DNA of 64,000 bases from Gramella sp. AN32. GTDB taxonomy: Bacteria; Bacteroidota; Bacteroidia; Flavobacteriales; Flavobacteriaceae. The notes under the pieces are model-generated. The model did not search any database and was not told the origin of the DNA. It was given only the letters and a program-made list of their open reading frames with translations. The DNA is taken from contig NZ_QEYO01000011.1 in the NCBI RefSeq assembly GCF_023718305.1, positions 1 to 64,000 on the forward strand. The letters run 5' to 3'. A program made the translations under genes and the position numbers. This document shows, in pieces, positions 50,528 through 60,127 of this stretch (position 1 is its first letter; each line of letters begins with the position of its first letter).

Positions 50528-52381
50528 TTATTTTTTAATATGTTCATAAGTGCCGTCATCAAAAATCACTTTAAAATCGGACTCGAACAAAGCTGATGGA
50601 ATATAGTAATCTGTAGAAATTACCTGAGCTCCCGATGCTTTAGCCTTTTCAAATCTTTCGTAGTTATTGGTACGTGCTTCTTTAGTTCCTGCATCTGCAC
50701 GCGTACGAACCATATAGCCTTTTGCTACCAATTCTTGTATATATTCAAAATCGGTAACCGGATTATTGATAATTCTAAAGCCTGCTTCAGGGTTTCCTTC
50801 CTTACTATTTACGAACATGACTCTGTCTCTTAGGGCTCCATGATCTTTTAAATAGCTATTTACTTTAGCTTCTTTTTCATCTAAAACAAATAAAAACTTT
50901 CCTTTAACCGTATCTAAATCTGGCCAACCAACTTTTAAAACAGCATCTTCAAGACTTTCAAAATCTCCTCTTACGTAATCAGGCGTTATAAGTTTATTGG
51001 TGGGAAAAACACTTTTTATTTCAACATCTATACTATCTAATGCATTGGCTGTAAAAGCTAACGGGGAGGTTGTTTGTGGTATATTTTGGTCTTTTGCATT
51101 TATTAATATAAAAACTGGAGTATGATTCGGATTATTATCAGACCAGTCTTTTAATACCTGCAAGCCTTCTTTAAACAACAAATGATGGCTTCTGAAATCG
51201 ATGTCCTGAACATGAAACATTTTTAAACCCGGTTTTTTCAGTTTTTCAGCTACATCAAAATCCAGGGGTTCTTTCCCTAAAGATTTTACAATTTCTAAAC
51301 CTTTTGGGTTGGCAAAACGCCCACCCTGGGGATCATGAAAAACATCTAACTCTAGGTTTCTTAAACCCAAGTTTAATTGCGCTTCTAAGGAAATATGTCC
51401 GTATTCTAAAGTTTGTATTTTATCAGGATCTGCTTGATATAAATAGTCATACAAAGGTTTCTCAATAGGGATTTTATAGGAGTTATGGCTTCCTATTACC
51501 TGAATATCATTAAGTTTTTTTGTTGGTTTGGTGATATTTTCAAGCCATTTTTCTGCTAAACCTGGCCATATCCGGGCGGCAGGATTACTATTTCGCAAAC
51601 CATAGCCATGACCGCCTTTGTTATACATATGTAATTCTAGCGGTATTTTATTATCCCGTAATGCCTGTGCCATAACTAAACTACTGTTACCATAAGGATC
51701 GTCGCTTGTCCCGAAAATAAAAAAGGGAGTTGTATTCTTTTCTAATTTAAAATCGGGGTCTATTGTTTTGTTTTCACCTTTATCTAAATAGGCGGGATAA
51801 ATAAGCATCGTAAAATCTGACCTGCTCGAAAAATCGTCTATGGTATCTTGTTTCTTATACAGGCTATTTTTATAATTTGTGGAAGCTAAAGCCGACAAGT
51901 GTCCGCCTGCGGAAAACCCTATTAGTCCTATTTTTTGAGGATTTAAATTATAGTCTAATGCTTTACTTCGCACTATTTTAATGGCCCGTTGTATATCCTG
52001 AGCTGCAGCTTTTTGTTTTCCCGGAACCCGATATTGCAAAACAAAGGCAGTATAGCCTAAACTATTTAACCATGCGGCAATTTCATAACCTTCTTTGTCT
52101 ATCGCTAAAATTTTATACCCGCCACCAGGAGAAATGATAATTCCTGCCTTAGAATTATTAGGTTTCTCCGGACTAAAAACCCGTAGCATCGGGTTGGTAA
52201 CTTCTGTTAATCGTGTAACATTATCAGAGACATTAGCGCTTTGTTTGGCCGGGTGTTTTTCATTTACTTCGCCCGGTACTTCTTTAGGCCATAAATAAAT
52301 AGTAGCTCCAGTTTGAGCTACCATTACATATGAACATAGAAAAATCACTAATATCAGTTGCTGTTTAAAAGCCTCTCGCAT
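50528..52381 (-). CDS. Esterase (alpha/beta hydrolase) fused to a PI-PLC-like phosphodiesterase
   Basis: A 617-residue two-domain secreted enzyme. A signal peptide (~1-22, LILVIFLCSYVMVAQ) precedes an alpha/beta-hydrolase with oxyanion GGGYKILAI near 90 and nucleophile elbow GFSAGGHLSAL near 156, the D/H pair in FGTSDDPYGN and GGHGYG (~30-285). The second domain, from ~290, has the PI-PLC TIM-barrel signature IQVIGSHNSYKIP (catalytic H), LRNLELDVFHDP and FHVQDIDFRSHH, as in Ca2+-dependent PI-PLC-C1-like proteins. The fusion suggests sequential deacylation and phosphodiester cleavage of one substrate, plausibly a phosphatidylinositol- or inositol-phosphate-linked glycan. No experimental support is visible. 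Confidence 0.8.
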   Translation of the reverse strand: MREAFKQQLILVIFLCSYVMVAQTGATIYLWPKEVPGEVNEKHPAKQSANVSDNVTRLTEVTNPMLRVFSPEKPNNSKAGIIISPGGGYKILAIDKEGYEIAAWLNSLGYTAFVLQYRVPGKQKAAAQDIQRAIKIVRSKALDYNLNPQKIGLIGFSAGGHLSALASTNYKNSLYKKQDTIDDFSSRSDFTMLIYPAYLDKGENKTIDPDFKLEKNTTPFFIFGTSDDPYGNSSLVMAQALRDNKIPLELHMYNKGGHGYGLRNSNPAARIWPGLAEKWLENITKPTKKLNDIQVIGSHNSYKIPIEKPLYDYLYQADPDKIQTLEYGHISLEAQLNLGLRNLELDVFHDPQGGRFANPKGLEIVKSLGKEPLDFDVAEKLKKPGLKMFHVQDIDFRSHHLLFKEGLQVLKDWSDNNPNHTPVFILINAKDQNIPQTTSPLAFTANALDSIDVEIKSVFPTNKLITPDYVRGDFESLEDAVLKVGWPDLDTVKGKFLFVLDEKEAKVNSYLKDHGALRDRVMFVNSKEGNPEAGFRIINNPVTDFEYIQELVAKGYMVRTRADAGTKEARTNNYERFEKAKASGAQVISTDYYIPSALFESDFKVIFDDGTYEHIKK

Positions 52382-52434
52382 GATAAATGTTTTATTAAAA
52401 AATAGTTTTTACTACAGAAATATCCTCAGAAGTA

Positions 52435-54996
52435 TTAAGGGATTAAAGTTGTTTTTTTTAACCTGATATCTTCTGATGAGGCACCGATCATAAATTCATA
52501 CTCCCCTTTTTCAAACGTCCATTGTTTCGTTTTTTCATTCCAAAACTGCAAATCTTTTTTAAAAACTTCAAATTGGATCTTTTCGGACTTTCCTTTATTT
52601 AATGAGATCCGTTTAAATCTTATAAGCTTTTTTAAAGGTTTTTTTTCTAAAGCTGGATTCGCTTTATAATATAACTGGGCCACCTCATCTCCCTTAAATT
52701 TTCCTGAATTTTTTATAGTCGCAGAAAGGATAAGCTTATCTGCTTTCCGTTTAACTTTGAAATCACTATAATCAAACTTTGTATAACTCAATCCATAGCC
52801 AAAAGGATAAAGAGCCTCTCCTTCAAAATACATATAAGTTCTTCCATTTGATATTTCATAGTCGTCCATTGGAGGCAAATCTGATACCGATTTATAGAAG
52901 GTAAAGGGAAGCCTCCCTGCGGGATTATAATCTCCAAATAATACATCGGCTATGGCAGTCCCGCCTGCTTCACCAGGATACCACACATCTACTATTGCCG
53001 GTATATTTTCATCTATCCAGTTTATAGCTAACGAACTTCCTGCTACCAGTACCACAATGGTATTTTTATTTGCAGCATAAATATCTTTTAAATAATTAAT
53101 TTGATCTTCAGGCAGCTCTAACGACTCTCTATCTTTACCTTCCTTTTCAATAGTTTTATTAATACCCATGACCGCAATCACATAATCGCTGGTTTTTGCA
53201 GCTTGAATATCTTCTTCGTACAAATCACCACTTTTGTTATCTGGCACCTCCCATAGTAACTGGCAAATAGCATCGCCGCCATTATCAAAATATTCTAATT
53301 TAATGGCATATTTTTTTCCTGCCTCCATGGAGATTTCTACCTGATTGGTAGTAGCTCCACGGTTATGCCATTCATCAACCACCAACTCATTATTTAACCA
53401 TAAGCGAATTCCATCATCAGAATTTACCCCTATTTTATAAGCTCCGGTAACATTTGGTGTAATATACCCAGTCCAGCGCATCGATTTATGCCTATAATTG
53501 GTGTACGGATCTGGGGGGTTGTTTACAGGATCGAAATTAACTTCATTATCTACGCGTGTTTGAGGTGTACCTTCAAGAAATTTATCATCATAATATTCGG
53601 CATATAGACCTTTCTCATTATTAAAGTCATTTCTTAAATGCTCTGCTTCAATGAAATTTAGGTTTCTGGCAGCTGTTTTCCATTTAACATATGTAACTTC
53701 TGCTTGATCTCCCACTTTATTGATGATGCCTTCAAGTGGTGATATTGGTTTAATGACGGGCAAACCACTATAGTCACCAAAAACTACCTGGTTAGCATTA
53801 AAACCAACAACAGCAATTTTTTTGATATTATCAATATCCAGTGGCAATGTTTTGTTTTCATTTTTTAAAAGTACGATGGATTGCCTTGAGGTTTCTAGGG
53901 CTAAATCCTGATGTTCTTTAGAACCGATAACATCGGGTGAAATTTTTGTATAGGGGTTGTTTTCTGTTGAATCAAAAATACCTAATTTAAATCGTGCGGT
54001 TAAAATTCGCTCTGTAGCCTTATCAATGCTAGCCCGGGACACTAATCCTTCCTTATAAGCTGTGAGCAAGTGGTTTGCGTAAATATCATTTCCGCATTCC
54101 AAATCTAAACCAGCTTCTAAGGCCACTTTTGCAGCTTGTTCTTTAGTATCTACAAAACGATGCGATTTTACTAAATAGGAAGGTGCACCACAATCGCTTA
54201 CAACATAACCTTTAAAGCCCCACTCGTCTCTTAAAACCGTATTCAAAAGCCAGTTATTAGCGGTACTCGGCACCCCATTAATGGCATTGTAAGCACTCAT
54301 TATAGATTGTGCATTAGCTTCCTGAACAGTGGCTCTATAGGCTGGAAAATAATATTCCCGTAAAGATTTTTCAGATATACTGGCATTGTAAGCAAACCTG
54401 TTTTCTTCTTGGTTATTGGCAACAAAATGCTTGGGTGTGGAAACTACTTTTAAATATTTCTCGTCATTGCCTTGTAATCCTTTTACAAAAGAAACACCAA
54501 TTCTACTGGTTAGGTATGGATCTTCCCCGTAGGTTTCCGGGGTCCTACCCCATCTTGGATCCCTAGCCATATTAATAGTTGGCGACCAAAAGCTTAATAA
54601 ATCACTATAGACATTCTTCTGATCCTTTCCCTGGTTATAAAAGTTCCATTTTGCCCTGGCTTCATCTGAAATTGCAGAAGACACTTTATAAATTAAATCT
54701 GGATTCCAGGTTGCCGATAAGGCTATAGCCTGGGGAAAAACTGTAAATCTTCCACCTTTTACAACACCGTGTAACGCTTCATTACCGTGATAATACTTAT
54801 CAACCTCTAAGCGTGGAATGGCTTCTGCAGTAGAGATTAACATGGATACTTTTTCTTCAATTGTTAATCGACCCAACAAATCATTTACCCTGGTTTCTAT
54901 TGGTAGATCCTGATTTTGGAACCTGTATTGAGTTTGAGTGAAACTTACGGCTGGGAATACTATTAAAACAAATAGGATAAGTTTTTTTAGCGTCAT
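52435..54996 (-). CDS. GH3 beta-glycosidase with inserted PA14 domain
   Basis: An 853-residue exported GH3 enzyme. A signal peptide (1-20) leads to the TIM-barrel domain with nucleophile D268 (VVSDCGAPS), then a PA14 carbohydrate-binding domain at ~460-590 (GLYAEYYDDKFLEGTPQTRV ... WHNRGATTNQVEI) inserted in the C-domain, GAGESGG-type VWYPGEAGGTAIADVLFGDYNPAGRLPFTF near 670-700, and a fibronectin III-like end. It is a typical PUL beta-glucosidase/xylosidase; the sugar specificity cannot be read. It is part of the minus-strand PUL operon between the PI-PLC fusion and the first GH29 gene. Confidence 0.92.
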   Translation of the reverse strand: MTLKKLILFVLIVFPAVSFTQTQYRFQNQDLPIETRVNDLLGRLTIEEKVSMLISTAEAIPRLEVDKYYHGNEALHGVVKGGRFTVFPQAIALSATWNPDLIYKVSSAISDEARAKWNFYNQGKDQKNVYSDLLSFWSPTINMARDPRWGRTPETYGEDPYLTSRIGVSFVKGLQGNDEKYLKVVSTPKHFVANNQEENRFAYNASISEKSLREYYFPAYRATVQEANAQSIMSAYNAINGVPSTANNWLLNTVLRDEWGFKGYVVSDCGAPSYLVKSHRFVDTKEQAAKVALEAGLDLECGNDIYANHLLTAYKEGLVSRASIDKATERILTARFKLGIFDSTENNPYTKISPDVIGSKEHQDLALETSRQSIVLLKNENKTLPLDIDNIKKIAVVGFNANQVVFGDYSGLPVIKPISPLEGIINKVGDQAEVTYVKWKTAARNLNFIEAEHLRNDFNNEKGLYAEYYDDKFLEGTPQTRVDNEVNFDPVNNPPDPYTNYRHKSMRWTGYITPNVTGAYKIGVNSDDGIRLWLNNELVVDEWHNRGATTNQVEISMEAGKKYAIKLEYFDNGGDAICQLLWEVPDNKSGDLYEEDIQAAKTSDYVIAVMGINKTIEKEGKDRESLELPEDQINYLKDIYAANKNTIVVLVAGSSLAINWIDENIPAIVDVWYPGEAGGTAIADVLFGDYNPAGRLPFTFYKSVSDLPPMDDYEISNGRTYMYFEGEALYPFGYGLSYTKFDYSDFKVKRKADKLILSATIKNSGKFKGDEVAQLYYKANPALEKKPLKKLIRFKRISLNKGKSEKIQFEVFKKDLQFWNEKTKQWTFEKGEYEFMIGASSEDIRLKKTTLIP

Positions 54997-55027
54997 TTTT
55001 TATATAAAGCTTTTAAGTATTTAGATT

Positions 55028-56440
55028 TTATTTCAGTTCTACCCTGAAACCCGTTATAGAAATCTCGTTTTCAGCATAAGCAGGCATATCAATTTGTAAG
55101 CCTTCATTATTCTGAATCCAGGCAAGTTTTTTTTGAGAACCTAATGGCGTCACCGCTTTAATTTTAATTTTGTTTTTTAAAGCAAGTGATTTAATGAGGA
55201 CTTGTTCTTGATGATAGCTACACACGTAAGCATATATATTATTGTTTTTTAAGGTGAACTGTACTTCTGGTATAATTTCTTTGGAAGTCGCATCGTTCAC
55301 AGCATCTTTTAATGTGTTTTTATCATCTTCCCCTTGAACAACTTTTGTTTTTTTCGCGTTAGAAAGTAATTCATTCTGAATTTTCCATGGAGTCGAACCG
55401 TAAATACCTTCGGAGTTTTGCTTCATCCAAGCTCCAATTTTCGCTAAGCGTTCTTGGGCTAATTCTGTAATTTCCCCTTTTCCAGTGGGACCATTGTTCA
55501 ATAATAAATTACCGCCTTTACTTACTATTTCCAGTAGTTGTCGCGTCATTAATTCTGATGATTTATAAATGGTATCATACTCAATATATCCCCAGTTTTT
55601 GCCCATGGTGATACAGGCTTCCCAAGGTTCAACTTCTAATCCTTCCACTATTTCCTGCTCTGTAACTTTATAATCACCAAATCCATGTTTAATGCGGCTG
55701 TTAATAATACAATGAGGTTGGATATTAAGTATTATTTCTCGTAATTCTTTACTTTCTTCCGGACTAATCAATTCTGGCGTATCAAACCAAATCACATCTA
55801 TTTTTCCGTATTGTGTAAGCAGCTCTTTTACTTGTGGCTTCACCTTTCTTTCAAAATAACGACTAAAAACTTTTATATCTTCATTGGGGTAATCTACTAA
55901 ATTACTTCTCCCGCCTTTATGAGGCCAATTGGTTGCCACATCAGGGTCTTCCCAATCGCGCCCTAAGGAATAATAAAACCCAAATTTCATATCGTGTTTA
56001 TGGCACGCTGCAACCAATTCTTTCATGGGATCTTTAGCATAGGCCGTTTGTGTTTTTATATTATAATCGTTTGATGGAGAATCAAACATGGCAAAGCCAT
56101 CATGGTGCTTTGAGGTGATGATGATATATTTCATACCAGCCTCTTTGGCTGTAAGCACCCATTTTTCCGCATCAAAATTTATCGGGTTAAAATCATCAGC
56201 AATTTTCCCATACTCTTTTAAGGAGATTTTTTCATGAATCATAAAATGCTCATTGCCTTTGGCTTTATGTCCATCCCAATAACCGGCTGTTTGCGAATAC
56301 AAACCCCAGTGCATAAACATGCCAAATTTGGCATCTTTCCACCAGTCCATTTTATCTGGTGATTGCGCTATGGAATTGGTTACCAGCACACTTATTAAAC
56401 CTAAAGTGCAATAAAAATTTCTTGAAAAAGCTGTTTTCAT
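55028..56440 (-). CDS. GH29 alpha-L-fucosidase
   Basis: A 470-residue exported enzyme with a signal peptide (~1-26). GH29 signatures are KFGMFMHWGLYSQ near 38-50, IIITSKHHDGFAMFDSPSNDYNI near 106-128 and the nucleophile D220 in GKIDVIWFDTPEL. The C-terminal ~110 residues are a beta-sandwich. The enzyme releases terminal alpha-L-fucose or a close analogue. It lies beside a second, divergent GH29-like gene 45 bases upstream. Confidence 0.9.
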   Translation of the reverse strand: MKTAFSRNFYCTLGLISVLVTNSIAQSPDKMDWWKDAKFGMFMHWGLYSQTAGYWDGHKAKGNEHFMIHEKISLKEYGKIADDFNPINFDAEKWVLTAKEAGMKYIIITSKHHDGFAMFDSPSNDYNIKTQTAYAKDPMKELVAACHKHDMKFGFYYSLGRDWEDPDVATNWPHKGGRSNLVDYPNEDIKVFSRYFERKVKPQVKELLTQYGKIDVIWFDTPELISPEESKELREIILNIQPHCIINSRIKHGFGDYKVTEQEIVEGLEVEPWEACITMGKNWGYIEYDTIYKSSELMTRQLLEIVSKGGNLLLNNGPTGKGEITELAQERLAKIGAWMKQNSEGIYGSTPWKIQNELLSNAKKTKVVQGEDDKNTLKDAVNDATSKEIIPEVQFTLKNNNIYAYVCSYHQEQVLIKSLALKNKIKIKAVTPLGSQKKLAWIQNNEGLQIDMPAYAENEISITGFRVELK

Positions 56441-56484
56441 TTAAGCAGTTATTTTATAAAATTCTTTAAATAAACCATTAATTC

Positions 56485-57786
56485 TTATTCCTTAATAAAT
56501 TCTACATTGGTGATTTTAACCACTACCGGGTTTGGCCAAATTTTATCGTTATAAAGACGTTGCGCTCTACTTATTGATATTTCCAATAAATCTTTATGCT
56601 GAATAAATCTAGAGGTTGGCGTATTTTCTGGCCAGTATTCCACCACCAAATCATTCTGACCTAACACAGAAACAGTAGTTTTTTTAGTGGCTTTCATATT
56701 CTTTAAATAAAAGTTTCGTCTAAAGCCTTTAAACCAATCCTCCTGCTTTGTAATAAAAACATAGGCTGTGTTTGCATCTTTACTTTTAGTGAACCACATT
56801 TTCCCATCTCTAATTATGGTAGGTACCGTTCTCACATTTTTAACACCTTCCTCATTAACAAACATCCATAGCGCTATTTCGCGTAAACGTTCTTCTTGTT
56901 CTATAGGAATTTCTCCGTTAGGTTTTGGCCCGATATTCATCAAGAAATTACCGCCTTTCGCGCGAATTTCAATCAGCTTTTCGATTAATTCAGAACCATC
57001 TTTATAATGCTCATTGGTTGGTTTGTATTGCCATTGGGTTCCCATGGTCATACAGGTTTCCCAGGGCCCGGGCATAGCCCCGTCTGGAATTTTCTGTTCT
57101 GGTGTTTTCATTTCGCCCCTGGTAACTACAATATTTGGGTCTATTTCATGAACATATTGCGCCATTGGTTTAGAGTGGAATGCATCAAAAAACATAACAT
57201 CAATTTGACCATAGTTTCCAATTAGCTCTCTAACCTGGGCTTTATCATATTCAAAAAGTTCTTTGTTTGCCGTAACTTGGGTCATTGGTCCTTTACGAGA
57301 AATCAAATGCCCTTGCTTATGGATAAAACTGAAATCTTCAGGTGAAAAATATATCCCTACTTTTAAATTTTGCTTACGTAAAGCTGTGATTAACTCCCCT
57401 ACAATATCTTTCCCATAAGGCGTATTCATGATATTGAAATTGGTGGTTTTTGTATCCCACATACAAAAACCATTATGGTGTTTTGCGGTAAAAACAACAT
57501 ACTCTGCACCCGCTACCTTAAACAATCTAGCCCATTCATCGGCATCAAATTTATCTGGATAAAATGTTTTGGGAAGTTCGTTAAAATACTTTTCCACGTA
57601 ATCATCTGAAGCACCTACTAAAGAATGGCTAATCACACTCCCTAATTGTGAATCTAAACTCCAATGTATAAATATACCAAAACCCATATCCATGAAATTC
57701 TCATTGAGTTCGGGTTTATTTTTAAGCTGGGCAGAAGCTGAAAAACCAATTGTTAAAAATAATACTATAGTGAGTTTTAATTTCAT
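56485..57786 (-). CDS. GH29-like glycosidase (second copy, divergent)
   Basis: A 433-residue exported protein (signal ~1-20). The GH29 pattern is FGIFIHWSLDSQLG, VVFTAKHHNGFCMWDTKTTNFNI and the nucleophile D201 in GQIDVMFFDAFHSK. Its sequence differs substantially from the neighbouring fucosidase, so it may use another linkage or galactose-type analogue. It overlaps the GH92 stop by 4 bases, so the two are translationally coupled. Confidence 0.87.
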   Translation of the reverse strand: MKLKLTIVLFLTIGFSASAQLKNKPELNENFMDMGFGIFIHWSLDSQLGSVISHSLVGASDDYVEKYFNELPKTFYPDKFDADEWARLFKVAGAEYVVFTAKHHNGFCMWDTKTTNFNIMNTPYGKDIVGELITALRKQNLKVGIYFSPEDFSFIHKQGHLISRKGPMTQVTANKELFEYDKAQVRELIGNYGQIDVMFFDAFHSKPMAQYVHEIDPNIVVTRGEMKTPEQKIPDGAMPGPWETCMTMGTQWQYKPTNEHYKDGSELIEKLIEIRAKGGNFLMNIGPKPNGEIPIEQEERLREIALWMFVNEEGVKNVRTVPTIIRDGKMWFTKSKDANTAYVFITKQEDWFKGFRRNFYLKNMKATKKTTVSVLGQNDLVVEYWPENTPTSRFIQHKDLLEISISRAQRLYNDKIWPNPVVVKITNVEFIKE

Positions 57787-60116
57787 GGTGTTCTGTTTGT
57801 TTTATTAGACATTTCTAAAATTAATTCTCCACCTTCAATAAGATCACTATGCAAAATTTTGTGCTTTTTGAGGGATCGATTATTAAATTTAACCTTATTC
57901 ACATAAATATTCGAGGCACTATTATTCTCTGTTTTAATTATAAAATTTTGGTTTGAATAATACTCCGGATTCAGCTTGATGGTTATTTCGTCAAAAATCG
58001 GGCTTCCAATTTGATATTCAGGATTATCTTCAGTACCACCATTCATTTGAAATAAACCAATCTTCATTAATACATTTAAACTTCCCATTAAGCCCTGATC
58101 TTCATCGCCATTATATCCCGTTGCCGGCGACAAACCGCTGAAGGTTTTTTGTATGACCCTACGTGTCCAGTATTGAGTAAGATCTGGTCTATTTAACTGA
58201 TTAAAGATAAAAGAAGTTTGTATGGATGGTTGATTCCCAAAATTGATTGGAATTCTACTATACTCTGGATGCAATTCCTGTGCATGGGAATTACCTGCTG
58301 TAAAACCTAATTTTTCAGCTTCAATAAACTGATTATTTAATTTTTCTACTGCTTTATCTTCTCCCCCCATTAAAGCAGCTAAACCCTGTAAATCATGCGG
58401 TACAAACCAGGTAGATTGTGCTCCGTTTGCTTCTATAAACCCATTTTCCACCTGGTAGGGATCAAAATCTTTTTTCCAAATATTATCTTGATCTTTAGGA
58501 CGCATCCAGCCCGTTTCCGAGTCAAATACATTTTTATAGTTTTTTGAACGGGTCATAAAATATTCATAATCTGCTGTATGGTTTAACTTTTTAGCCAATT
58601 GTGCCAAGGTCCAATCTTGATAAGCATATTCCATGGTAAGGCTCGCACCATCTTGATGACCTCCAAAATCACCATCGGGAATTGGGTAAGGTACATAACC
58701 GTTTTGATGGTAATATTTTAAACCTCCTCCTAAATTTGTAGTATGTTCGTATCCTGCTTTTTCCATAATACCCCCTGGCATATGGTTCTTCTTTAAAGCT
58801 TGATATATATTTTCTAAATCGTCTTTTATAATACCTTTTTGAATGGCACTCACAATAAACGGTGTAGATGAGGCCCCGGTCATTACATACGTATAATTGC
58901 CACCAGATGGACCGCGAGGGATAATGCCGCCATCTTTATAATACTGCATAAGAGAATGCACAAAATCTTCCATAATTTCGGGATACACAAGCCCCCAAAG
59001 GGTATTGAGTGTCCATTGTGCCCCCCAAAAAGAATCGGAATTAAAATGATTGAATTTTGGTTTCCCGTTTTTGTTAAGAGGTAATTGGCCCACTCTGAAT
59101 TCTTTTCCTGTATTATCAGGGTAAGCGCCGTTCACATCATTAATAATTCGGCGTCCTTGTAAGGCATGCCATAAATCGGTATAAAATCTTGTTTGGGCTG
59201 CTTCTGTACCGCCTTTTACTTCAATCCTTCCCAACAAATCATTCCATTCCATTTTTGATTCTGATACTACATCATCAAAATTCCAATGCAGTAGTTCTTC
59301 TTTTATATTGTTAGCTGCATTTTCTACTGATGTGTAAGAAATCCCTATTTTCATCAAAACTTTCTCATTTGTTTCAGCTAAATTAACAAGGTAATTACCT
59401 GTTTCTTCATCCTGTTCAACCGTAGAAATATCTGTATTAAATATCGCTTTAAAATAAACCGCTAAGGGCTTTGGCCTTCTATGCGTGGGTTCCATTACCA
59501 GTTTCCCGGAAAGCTCTTTTGTGGTGTTTTTTTCTAATACGCCTCCAGAATTTTTACAGGGCCCCAATAAGGTGTTCAAATTAAAAAGTATCGCCGCCTG
59601 CTGGTTTTTAGGAAATGTATATTGATGCAACCCAACCCTTTTTGTACTTGTTATTTCTGAAATTATTTGATACCTATCCAGTTCTACATAATGATATCCT
59701 GGTGCTATTTTTTCTTTTTCGTGACTGAATTGCGAATAGAAATCTGTGAAAATTGTTTTTTTATTCGTTTCCGAAGTAATTACAGGCATTACCGAAACAC
59801 CAGACATTTGCCATGCATGGATATGGCTAAACCCTTTAATGGTATCCGTTTTATATCTATAACCGCTCCCCCAGGCCCCTCCTATTTGTGTATCAGGACT
59901 CAGGTTTACCATCCCGAAAGGACGACTAGCTGAAGAAAAGAAAAACCACCTGGAGTTTTCGGTATCTAATAAGGGGTACACTTTAGCAGTGTAATCTATT
60001 TTATTCCCTTTCTCCAAGACTGCACTTCTTTTCACCTGGTTTTTACAGGATATCAGGATAAAAAGCACAAGGCCTAAAAGCCAGGCTGTTTTTTTAAGAA
60101 CATGGATTATTCTCAT
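57783..60116 (-). CDS. GH92 alpha-mannosidase-like lipoprotein
   Basis: A 777-residue lipoprotein (lipobox LFILISC near 24). It has the GH92 N-terminal DTENSRWFFFSSASRPFGMVNLSPDTQIGGAWGSGYRY and later conserved blocks HFNSDSFWGAQWTLNTLWGLVYPE, GHQDGASLTMEYAYQDWTLAQLAKKL and PATGYNGDEDQGLMGSLNVLMKIGLFQMNGG. GH92 enzymes are Ca2+-dependent exo-alpha-mannosidases. The blocks vary from the classical family sequence, so the linkage preference is open; some related proteins act on phospho-mannan or GPI-type glycans. Confidence 0.87.
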   Translation of the reverse strand: MRIIHVLKKTAWLLGLVLFILISCKNQVKRSAVLEKGNKIDYTAKVYPLLDTENSRWFFFSSASRPFGMVNLSPDTQIGGAWGSGYRYKTDTIKGFSHIHAWQMSGVSVMPVITSETNKKTIFTDFYSQFSHEKEKIAPGYHYVELDRYQIISEITSTKRVGLHQYTFPKNQQAAILFNLNTLLGPCKNSGGVLEKNTTKELSGKLVMEPTHRRPKPLAVYFKAIFNTDISTVEQDEETGNYLVNLAETNEKVLMKIGISYTSVENAANNIKEELLHWNFDDVVSESKMEWNDLLGRIEVKGGTEAAQTRFYTDLWHALQGRRIINDVNGAYPDNTGKEFRVGQLPLNKNGKPKFNHFNSDSFWGAQWTLNTLWGLVYPEIMEDFVHSLMQYYKDGGIIPRGPSGGNYTYVMTGASSTPFIVSAIQKGIIKDDLENIYQALKKNHMPGGIMEKAGYEHTTNLGGGLKYYHQNGYVPYPIPDGDFGGHQDGASLTMEYAYQDWTLAQLAKKLNHTADYEYFMTRSKNYKNVFDSETGWMRPKDQDNIWKKDFDPYQVENGFIEANGAQSTWFVPHDLQGLAALMGGEDKAVEKLNNQFIEAEKLGFTAGNSHAQELHPEYSRIPINFGNQPSIQTSFIFNQLNRPDLTQYWTRRVIQKTFSGLSPATGYNGDEDQGLMGSLNVLMKIGLFQMNGGTEDNPEYQIGSPIFDEITIKLNPEYYSNQNFIIKTENNSASNIYVNKVKFNNRSLKKHKILHSDLIEGGELILEMSNKTNRTP

Positions 60117-60127
60117 TATTCTTTTAT

